Assembly: GCA_945889565.1 (NCBI GenBank)
Contig: CAMDBZ010000026.1
Coordinates: 1 to 11,387, forward strand
Source of the DNA: Thermoflexus hugenholtzii JAD2
GTDB lineage: Bacteria; Chloroflexota; Dehalococcoidia; UBA2979
Reading direction: 5' to 3'
Length of the DNA stretch: 11,387 nucleotides
In this document: positions 5,717-11,387 of the stretch, one piece after another
Layout of the letters: the number at the start of each line of letters is the position of its first letter
Numbering within the stretch: position 1 is the stretch's first letter
Made by a program: the position numbers and the translations under genes
The notes under the pieces: model-generated
Databases searched by the model: none
The model's input: the letters and a program-made list of their open reading frames with translations, nothing else
What the model was told of the DNA's origin: nothing

Positions 5717-7360
5717 ATGGCGACGAGCGACCTGGAGCGTGCGCGCCTGCTGGTGGATGCCGCGCAGGCGGTGAGCGCCGCGGCGCTGCGGCATGCCGCG
5801 CAGCTCACCGAGGGCGGGGCGAAGATCGACGACTTCCAGGTGCACACGGAGCGGGTCGCGTACCTCGCGACGCAGGTGCGGGCGGCGCACGAGCTAACGG
5901 CGACGGCGGAACGGCTGGCGTCGGCGGGCCGGGCGGACGTGGTGATGGAGCTGGAGGCCCAGGCGTACGCGGCGGAGATCGCGCACACGTTGCGCAGTAC
6001 CGCCGAGGCGCACTGGGACGACTTCGGCGTGGCGGGGGCGTTCGCGGCGCTGGAGCGGGACGAGACGCGGGCGGCGGTCCGCGCCGGGCTGGCGGAGGCG
6101 CGGCTGCGCGAGATCGGACGCGCGCGCATCGCGGCTGGTGGCGCGAACCACGTCGACCTCGAGGACGAGGTGGCGACGCTGACGCGGCAGGCGGCGCGGG
6201 AGTTCGCGCGCAACGAGGTGGCGCCGCGCGCGCAGGAGATCCATCGGCAGGACTTGCTGGTGCCGGAGGACTTGATCCAGAAGTTCGCGGCGCAGGGGTT
6301 TTTCGGGTCGTCGATCCCGGAGGCGTACGGCGGCACGGGCATGGGCGACCTGGCGATGATCATCATCACCGAGGAGCTGTCGGTGGCCTCGCTCGCCGCG
6401 GCCGGGTCGCTCGCGACGCGGCCGGAGATCCTGTCGCGGGCGTTGCTGGCGGCGGGCACCGAAGGGCAGAAGCTGCACTGGCTGCCGCGGCTCGCGCGCG
6501 GTGAGACGATCGTGGCGGTGGCGGTGACCGAGCCGGACGTCGGGTCGGACAACGCGAGCGTGCAGACGCGCGCGGAGCCGGCGGAGTACCAGGGGCGGCG
6601 CGGCTGGCGCATCAACGGCGCGAAGGCGTGGAGCACGTTCTCCGGGCGCGCGGACGTGTTGTCGATGCTCGTGCGGACGGACCCGGACGTGTCGAAGGGC
6701 GCGCGCGGGCTGTCGCTGTTCATCGTGCCGAAGGCGCCGTACCCGGGGCACGTGTGGCGGCACGAGCAGGCGGAGGGCGGCGTGCTGACGGGGACGGCGA
6801 ACCCGACGCCGGGGTACCGCGGCATGCACTCGTTCACGATCGCCATCGACGATTACTGGGTGGCGCACGACCACCTCGTCGGTGAGGACGCGGGCGTGGG
6901 CAACGGCTTCTTCGTGCAGATGGGCGGGTTCGCGGCGGGGCGGTTGCAGACGGGCGGGCGTGCGACGGGAGTCGCGCAGGCGTCGCTCGAGAAGGCGTGC
7001 CAGTACGTGGTGCAGCGGAGCCAGTTCGGGCTGCCGTTGTCCGAGTACCAGCTCACGCAGCACCGCATCGGCGTGATGTCGACGCACGTGGCGGCGGCGC
7101 GGCAGCTCACGTACGCGGCGGCGCGCGGCTTCGACAGCCGCGGCGTGGAGGCGCCGATGGCGAAGCTGCTGTCGTGCGACGTGGCGGTCGAGGTGTCGCA
7201 GGCGGCGCAGCAGCTGCACGGTGGGTGGGGGTACTCGGAGGAGGACCCGATCTCGCGCTACGTGGTGGACGCGCTCGTGCTGCCGATCTTCGAGGGTGTG
7301 AAGCCGATCCTCGAGCTGAAGGTGATCGGGCGGCAGCTCCTGGCGCAGGCGGCGCGATAG
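5717..7360 (+). CDS. mcd: (2S)-methylsuccinyl-CoA dehydrogenase
   Basis: 547-residue flavin enzyme of the acyl-CoA dehydrogenase family, oxidising (2S)-methylsuccinyl-CoA to mesaconyl-C1-CoA, with electrons normally going to electron-transfer flavoprotein. Residues 1 to about 150 are the helical N-terminal extension that marks this enzyme; ordinary family members have about 380 residues. The dehydrogenase core follows: TEPDVGSD (271-278), a loop GTANPTPGYRGMHS typical of methylsuccinyl-CoA dehydrogenases, RSQFGLPL (434-441), QQLHGGWGYSEE (498-509). Glu526 in IFEG sits where medium-chain acyl-CoA dehydrogenase has its catalytic base. The ATG at 5717 has GGGAGG (5704-5709) seven bases upstream. 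It is in one transcript with mch. The ethylmalonyl-CoA pathway also needs crotonyl-CoA carboxylase/reductase and mutases, none of which is in the window. Confidence 0.94.
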   Translation: MATSDLERARLLVDAAQAVSAAALRHAAQLTEGGAKIDDFQVHTERVAYLATQVRAAHELTATAERLASAGRADVVMELEAQAYAAEIAHTLRSTAEAHWDDFGVAGAFAALERDETRAAVRAGLAEARLREIGRARIAAGGANHVDLEDEVATLTRQAAREFARNEVAPRAQEIHRQDLLVPEDLIQKFAAQGFFGSSIPEAYGGTGMGDLAMIIITEELSVASLAAAGSLATRPEILSRALLAAGTEGQKLHWLPRLARGETIVAVAVTEPDVGSDNASVQTRAEPAEYQGRRGWRINGAKAWSTFSGRADVLSMLVRTDPDVSKGARGLSLFIVPKAPYPGHVWRHEQAEGGVLTGTANPTPGYRGMHSFTIAIDDYWVAHDHLVGEDAGVGNGFFVQMGGFAAGRLQTGGRATGVAQASLEKACQYVVQRSQFGLPLSEYQLTQHRIGVMSTHVAAARQLTYAAARGFDSRGVEAPMAKLLSCDVAVEVSQAAQQLHGGWGYSEEDPISRYVVDALVLPIFEGVKPILELKVIGRQLLAQAAR

Positions 7361-7384
7361 CGCGCCGGGCGAGCGCGGCGGCGA

Positions 7385-7452
7385 CCCTCACGCCGCGGCG
7401 CCGTCCGGAGCCCTCACCTGCCGGCCCCGTATCCCGGGGCGGCGCGGGGACA
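7385..7452. repeat. degenerate REP-like copies upstream of copy B
   Basis: Two more units start with the same head CCCTCAC, at 7385 and 7411. The unit at 7411-7450 aligns with copy B along its length (CGGCCCC, then TCCCGGGGCGG) but its stem is decayed. The unit at 7385 is shorter and mostly the head plus a CG-rich tail. Together with copy B they form a tandem cluster just after the mcd stop. Confidence 0.5.
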
Positions 7453-7505
7453 CCCTCACCCCTCGGCCCCCTCTCCCCGGGACGGGGCGAGGGGGAGTCG
7501 GAGCG
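7453..7505. repeat. REP-like palindromic element, copy B
   Basis: Head CCCTCACCCCTCGG, then left arm CCCCCTCTCCCCG (7467-7479), loop GGA, right arm CGGGGCGAGGGGG (7483-7495); 12 of 13 positions pair, the only mismatch being T:C as in copy A. No T-run follows, so it is not a standard intrinsic terminator, though a stem of this strength after mcd could slow transcription or protect the mRNA 3' end. Confidence 0.75.
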
Positions 7506-7663
7506 TCGGAGTGGGGGTCAGGCGGTGGGGCGTGGACGCGCGGTCCACGGTCGGTACACCAGCGCTGGGGATACTCCACCGGCGTCGACCATACTGGAGG
7601 GCGCAGGCGCTGCGGCGCCGCCGGTGGCGGCGGTCCGGTGGCGCGCTGGTGGAGGCAATCGCG
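7506..7663 (+). other. rest of the 303-base spacer before the glycolipid operon
   Basis: With the repeats at 7385-7505 this completes the longest gene-free stretch (7361-7663). No convincing gene lies here: an open frame from 7511 continues into the UbiA-type gene, but its translation is Arg-rich and unlike the family. Two -10-like words, GATACT (7570-7575) and CATACT (7590-7595), lie 20 bases apart and could start the operon mRNA; neither has a clear -35 box. GGAGG at 7651-7655 is the ribosome site for the ATG at 7664. Confidence 0.35.
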
Positions 7664-8692
7664 ATGGCCCAGCACGGAGCGCCGGCTCCCCCGGCACCAC
7701 CCGTGGTGGGGCGGCCCAGCCACGAGCGCGGGGCGCGGTCGCGGGCGGCGTCGATGGCGCGCGGGTCGGCGCCGTACCAGCTGCTGCGGGCGTCGCGGCC
7801 CAAGGACTGGGTCAAGAACCTCTTCGTGTTCGGGGCGCTGGCGTTCGCGCGGGATGGTAGCGGCGACCCGCTGTGGACACACGTCGACGTCCTGCTCGCG
7901 GTGGCGGCGGCGGTGCTGCTGTTCTGCGCGGCGGCGAGCGCGGTTTACCTGCTGAACGACTACGTCGACGCGGAGCAGGACCGGCTGCACCCGAAGAAGC
8001 GGCTGCGGCCGATCGCGTCCGGCGCGCTGGCGCCGGGGCTGGCGCTCGCGACGGCGGCGGGGCTGCTCGTGCTGCTGGTCCCGGTGGCGCTCGCGATCGA
8101 CGCACGCGACGGGTTCTCGTGGGGCGGGGTCGATCTGCTCGGGCTCGTGCTGCTGTACGTGGTGGTGCACGGGTTTGCGTACTCGTACCGGCTGAAGCAT
8201 GTGGTGATCCTCGACGTGTTCACGATCGCGAGCGGGTTCGTGCTGCGCGTGGTGGCGGGCGGGGCGGCCATCGACGTGCCGATCTCGCCGTGGATGCTCG
8301 CGTGCACGGGGCTGCTCGCGCTGTTCCTGGCGCTGGCGAAGCGGCGCGCGGAGCTCGTCACGCTGCAGGCGGGGGCGGGGAGCCACCGGCGCATCTTGGA
8401 CGAGTACACGCTGCCGCTGCTGGACCAGTTCCTGTCGATCGCGACGGCGGCGACGCTGATCGCGTACGCGCTGTTCACGTACACGTCCGAGACGCTGCCG
8501 CGGGAGCCGTTCCCGACGATGATGGCGACCGTGCCGATCGTCGCGTACGCGCTGTTCCGCTACCTCTTCCTCGTGCACCGCGATGGACGTGGGGGCAACC
8601 CCGCCGAGTTGCTCCTCTCCGACCGGCCGCTCGCGGCGGCGGTTGGGTTGTGGGCCATCGTGTCGCTCGCCGTCAGCCTGCAGCCTCGGTAA
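7664..8692 (+). CDS. polyprenyl-phosphate phosphoribosyltransferase (DPPR synthase-like, UbiA superfamily)
   Basis: 342-residue integral membrane enzyme. By family it moves 5-phosphoribose from PRPP to a polyprenyl phosphate, as mycobacterial Rv3806c does to begin decaprenyl-phosphoryl-arabinose synthesis. The first motif NDYVDAEQDRLHPKKRLRP (98-116) has the HPxKRxRP ending that sets this group apart from quinone prenyltransferases. RPKDWVKNLFVF (45-56) precedes it. The second loop has YSYRLKHVVILDV (173-185) with its Asp184. About eight or nine hydrophobic helices. I chose the ATG at 7664 because GGAGG lies eight bases upstream; it gives a 40-residue Pro/Arg-rich N-terminus, and Met31 (7754) is an alternative. 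First gene of a three-gene operon with lipid-linked sugar functions. The acceptor lipid and the final sugar are unknown. Confidence 0.87.
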   Translation: MAQHGAPAPPAPPVVGRPSHERGARSRAASMARGSAPYQLLRASRPKDWVKNLFVFGALAFARDGSGDPLWTHVDVLLAVAAAVLLFCAAASAVYLLNDYVDAEQDRLHPKKRLRPIASGALAPGLALATAAGLLVLLVPVALAIDARDGFSWGGVDLLGLVLLYVVVHGFAYSYRLKHVVILDVFTIASGFVLRVVAGGAAIDVPISPWMLACTGLLALFLALAKRRAELVTLQAGAGSHRRILDEYTLPLLDQFLSIATAATLIAYALFTYTSETLPREPFPTMMATVPIVAYALFRYLFLVHRDGRGGNPAELLLSDRPLAAAVGLWAIVSLAVSLQPR

Positions 8693-8701
8693 GTACGCGC
8701 C

Positions 8702-9697
8702 ATGCGACCGCGGGTAGGGCGATTGGTGCTGTGGGGGCTGGCCGTCCTGGGCGTGGTGGTCACGTTGTTCGTGGTCGCCGACGTGCGCGCGACGGGCGCG
8801 AGCCTGCGCGCGTTCGACTGGTGGCAGCTGCCGGCGGTGGTCGGCTTCACGCTCCTCAACTACGTGCTGCGCTGGCTGAAGTGGGACTGGTACCTGCGAC
8901 GCATGCGCATGCGCGAGGGTGTGAGTACCGCCGACAGCGCCCTGCTGTTCACGAGCGGGATGGCGATGGCGGTGACGCCGGGCAAGGCCGGCGAGGTCTC
9001 GAAGTCGTTCTTGCTGCGGCGGCTGAACGGGACGCCGGTCAGCGCGTCGGCGCCGGTGGTGCTCGCCGAGCGCTTCACGGACGGCCTCGCGATGTTGTTG
9101 CTCGCGGCGATCGGGCTCGCGGTGTACCCGGCGATCCGCCCGCTGTTTGTGGTGCTCGCGCTCGGTGCGCTGGCGATGGTCGTGGTGCTGCGGCACGGCG
9201 TGCTGTTCGACCGCGCGCTGGCGCTGGTGGCGAAGGCGCCGATTGCGCGGCGCGCGGGCGGTGGGCTGGAGGCGGCGCGCGCGAGCACGCGTTCGCTGTT
9301 CGCGTGGCCGGTGCTGGAGCTGAGCACGGCGCTCAGCGTCGCGTCGTGGTTCGGCGAGTGTGTGGCGTTCGCGTTCGTGCTGGTAGGGCTGGGGGAGCCG
9401 CTGTCGGCGGAGACGCTGCTGCTCGCGACGTTCATCTTCGCGGCCTCGACGCTTATCGGGCTGGTGTCGCTGCTGCCGGGCGGGCTGGGCGCCTCGGAGA
9501 TATCGAGCGCGGGGCTGCTGGTGCTGCTGCTGCCGATGGACGCGGGGCCGGCAGCGGCCGCGACGTTGCTGATCCGCATCTGCACGCTGTGGTTCGGCGT
9601 CGCGCTGGGGTTCGGCGCGCTCGCGGTGATGCTGCGGCGGCTCGGCCGGCCGCCGGCAGGCGTGGCGACGCCGGCCGAGGCGGGGGTGGAGGGATGA
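8702..9697 (+). CDS. flippase-like membrane protein (LPG_synthase_TM / UPF0104)
   Basis: 331-residue polytopic protein with about eight membrane helices (first at about 8-26). It carries the family landmarks TPGKAGEVSKSFLLRR (92-107), an ERFTDGLAM segment and SLLPGGLGASE (256-266). The family covers the membrane half of lysyl-phosphatidylglycerol synthases and free-standing proteins often found with lipid-linked glycosylation genes. Here there is no aminoacyl-transferase domain, so it is not a lysyl-PG synthase. A role in moving or presenting a polyprenyl-phosphate sugar is inferred from context only. The ATG is nine bases after the preceding stop, without a strong Shine-Dalgarno, which suggests translational coupling. 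Its TGA overlaps the start of the next gene. Confidence 0.88.
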   Translation: MRPRVGRLVLWGLAVLGVVVTLFVVADVRATGASLRAFDWWQLPAVVGFTLLNYVLRWLKWDWYLRRMRMREGVSTADSALLFTSGMAMAVTPGKAGEVSKSFLLRRLNGTPVSASAPVVLAERFTDGLAMLLLAAIGLAVYPAIRPLFVVLALGALAMVVVLRHGVLFDRALALVAKAPIARRAGGGLEAARASTRSLFAWPVLELSTALSVASWFGECVAFAFVLVGLGEPLSAETLLLATFIFAASTLIGLVSLLPGGLGASEISSAGLLVLLLPMDAGPAAAATLLIRICTLWFGVALGFGALAVMLRRLGRPPAGVATPAEAGVEG

Positions 9698-11387
9698 CGT
9701 CGCGCGCGCGCGGACGGCGAGCGCGGGGACGGCGGGGCGGCACGAGCGCGGCGGCGACCGCCGCGGTGACCACTGAGACGACGGGGCGCCTGCGGCACGC
9801 GCTGCTCACCGGCGAGGTCGATCCGCCCGTGGCGCGCGTGCGGCCGGGCGTGGCGCTACTGGTGCGGTGGCTGCCGCTCGCGGCAATCCTCGGGCTGGCG
9901 CTCGGGTTGCGGCTGTGGGGCAGCGGCTTCGGGCTGCCGCACCTGTACTACTGGGACGAGCCGACGGTGGTGAATCGCGCGATCCGCTTCGGCAGCGGTG
10001 ACCTCGATCCGCAGTTCTACTACTACCCTGCGCTGTACATGTACGTGCTGTTCGCGGTGAGTGGCGCGTACTTCGTGGCGGGCTCAGTGCTTGGCGTGTT
10101 CGCCGGCGTCGAGGACTTCGGCGTGCAGTACTTCACGGATCCGAGCGGCGTGTACGGCTGGGCGCGCGCGACGACGGCGATGTTCGGCGTGGCGACAGTG
10201 GCGTGCGTGTACGCCGTGGGCACGCGGCACTTCGGGCGGACGGCGGGGCTGCTGGCCGCGCTGTTCCTCGCCGTGGCGGTGGTGCACGCGACGAACTCGC
10301 ACATCGCGATCACGGACGTGCCGCACGTGGCGTTCATCGTGGCGGCGCTGCTGCCGATCGGGCGGGTGCACGAGCGCGGGCGCTGGCGCGACTACCTGCT
10401 GGCGGGGCTGTTGATCGGGCTGGGGGCAGGGACGAAGTACCTCGCGGTGCTGCTGCTGCCGGCGGCGGCGGCGGCGCACTACCTGAGCCCGCGTTCGCGC
10501 TGGGGGCACGAGCACGTGCTGACGACGGTCGCGCCGCCGCGGCTGGCGGCGCTGGCGGGCGCGGCGGCGCTGGGGTTTGTCCTCGGGTCGCCGTTCAACG
10601 TGATCCACGCGGACGCGTTCCTCGACGATTACCGCGAGCAGGCGGGGCTGTCCGCGGGGGGCGGGGGCACGAGCTTCGGTTACCTGCTCGGGGGCGTGCT
10701 GCCGGGGTCGTTCGGGTGGCCGCTCGCGGTGGCGGCGGCGGTGGGGCTCGCGCTGGTGGTCTGGCGACGCCGGCGCTCCGAGCTGTGGCTGCTGCTGTTC
10801 CCGTTGCTGTACTTCGCGGCGGTCGGCCGCTATGCGCTGGCGTTCCCGCGGTACATGCTGCCGGTGGAGCCCTTCGTGGCGCTGCTCGCAGGGGCGGCGG
10901 TTGCGGCGGGGATTGCGCGCGCGCGCGCGTGGCGGTCGCGCGCGGGCGCGGTGGCGGGCGCGGCGCTGGTCGCGCTGCTCGTGGCGGCGCCGGCGTACGC
11001 GACGCTGCGCTGGGATGCAGACATGGCGACCACGACGGATACGCGCACGGCGGCGCGCGCGTGGGCGGAGGCGCAGGTGCCGACGGGGACGACGGTGGCG
11101 TTGCAGCCGCTGTTCGACCGCACGGTGTTCAACGCGCCGCTGGTGACGGATCAGCGCCTGTCGAAGGTCGCGGCAGACGTGCCGGAGGGCGGCCGGTTCA
11201 ATCAGGTGCGTGTGCGTGCGCTGGCGCGGCTGCGGAGCGGTCCGGTGTACGTGGAGGCGCCGTGGTCGTATGACCTCGATGCGTTGCGGCGCGCGGGGGT
11301 GCGGTTCGTGTTCACGAGCGACCTGAGCTGGAGTAGTGGTGCGCTCGCGGACCCGGACAGCCAGCAGTCGCAATTCGCGCGGGCGCT
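9694..11387 (+). CDS. GT-C fold glycosyltransferase, family 39/PMT-like (3' end outside window)
   Basis: At least 564 residues, open to the right edge. A basic cytoplasmic N-terminus (about 1-55, Arg/Gly/Ala-rich) precedes a first helix at about 54-74. The first outer loop has YYWDEP with Asp88-Glu89, the usual catalytic acidic pair of GT-C enzymes, then GDLDPQFYYYPALYMYVLF. A second conserved loop has HATNSHIAITDVPH (Asp208). About ten helices follow, ending near 10985-11000, and then a soluble periplasmic-type domain begins. By family it transfers a sugar from a polyprenyl-phosphate donor on the outer side of the membrane. The start overlaps the previous stop as ATGA (9694-9697), a sign of coupled translation. 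The upstream phosphoribosyltransferase suggests a pentose donor; acceptor unknown. Confidence 0.88.
   Translation, partial: MTSRARGRRARGRRGGTSAAATAAVTTETTGRLRHALLTGEVDPPVARVRPGVALLVRWLPLAAILGLALGLRLWGSGFGLPHLYYWDEPTVVNRAIRFGSGDLDPQFYYYPALYMYVLFAVSGAYFVAGSVLGVFAGVEDFGVQYFTDPSGVYGWARATTAMFGVATVACVYAVGTRHFGRTAGLLAALFLAVAVVHATNSHIAITDVPHVAFIVAALLPIGRVHERGRWRDYLLAGLLIGLGAGTKYLAVLLLPAAAAAHYLSPRSRWGHEHVLTTVAPPRLAALAGAAALGFVLGSPFNVIHADAFLDDYREQAGLSAGGGGTSFGYLLGGVLPGSFGWPLAVAAAVGLALVVWRRRRSELWLLLFPLLYFAAVGRYALAFPRYMLPVEPFVALLAGAAVAAGIARARAWRSRAGAVAGAALVALLVAAPAYATLRWDADMATTTDTRTAARAWAEAQVPTGTTVALQPLFDRTVFNAPLVTDQRLSKVAADVPEGGRFNQVRVRALARLRSGPVYVEAPWSYDLDALRRAGVRFVFTSDLSWSSGALADPDSQQSQFARA

Noticed and set aside
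7467..7495. Hairpin after mcd as an intrinsic terminator
   Set aside because: The stem is strong but no T-run follows and the same element occurs in a divergent promoter region at 656-686, so a repeat element is the better reading.
7511..7663. N-terminal extension of the UbiA-type protein from an ATG at 7511
   Set aside because: The added 51 residues are Arg-rich, unlike the family, and a well-spaced GGAGG supports the ATG at 7664.
7388..9196. 602-codon open frame on the minus strand
   Set aside because: Rich in Arg, His, Gln and Pro with no family landmarks; it lies antisense to the UbiA-type and flippase-like genes and follows from their G/C-ending codons.
10915..10945. Alternating CG-rich run, possible Z-DNA or short tandem repeat
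   Set aside because: It reads as Ala and Arg codons within a helix-linking segment of the glycosyltransferase and is expected at this GC content.
10203..11273. 356-codon plus-strand frame inside the glycosyltransferase gene
   Set aside because: The frame that runs from the ATG at 9694 to the window edge without a stop has GT-C motifs and membrane helices; this one is Arg/Gly/Ala-rich noise.
10084..11373. 429-codon minus-strand frame
   Set aside because: Arg/His/Gln-rich antisense of the glycosyltransferase, without motifs.

Overview
This is a very GC-rich bacterial window with tightly packed genes and no RNA genes, CRISPR array or transposase that I can see. Codons end almost always in G or C. 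The gene families (NarL-type two-component pair, ethylmalonyl-CoA pathway enzymes, phosphoribosyl-lipid synthase of the UbiA superfamily) would fit a high-GC Chloroflexota or Actinomycetota genome, but the sequence alone does not settle the taxon.

Left part (1-4481), mostly regulatory. An alpha/beta hydrolase runs off the left edge on the minus strand. It is divergent from a helix-turn-helix/coiled-coil protein that has an apparently leaderless promoter. Next, on the minus strand, come a six-TM HisKA_3-type histidine kinase and, 15 bases downstream, its NarL/FixJ-type response regulator. Divergent from the kinase lies an orphan OmpR/PhoB-like regulator whose phosphoacceptor Asp is replaced by Glu and whose metal-binding acidic pair is broken. 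A small unknown protein with its own promoter and Shine-Dalgarno overlaps the end of that regulator gene on the opposite strand.

Middle (4586-7360), central carbon metabolism. A promoter precedes two co-oriented genes 21 bases apart: mesaconyl-CoA hydratase (mch) and (2S)-methylsuccinyl-CoA dehydrogenase (mcd, with the long N-terminal extension typical of that enzyme). They catalyse consecutive steps of the ethylmalonyl-CoA pathway for acetyl-CoA assimilation: methylsuccinyl-CoA to mesaconyl-C1-CoA to beta-methylmalyl-CoA.

Right part (7361-11387), membrane lipid-linked glycosylation. An intergenic stretch of about 300 bases holds a small array of REP-like palindromes, related to one near 642-696. 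It precedes a three-gene operon: a UbiA-superfamily polyprenyl-phosphate phosphoribosyltransferase, a flippase-like (LPG_synthase_TM/UPF0104) membrane protein, and a GT-C/family 39-type glycosyltransferase that runs off the right edge. Together these look like a module that makes, moves and uses a polyprenyl-phosphate-linked pentose.

No wholly new system is evident. The most unusual items are the phosphorylation-deficient orphan regulator beside a two-component pair, the pentose-lipid cassette and the REP-like element family.
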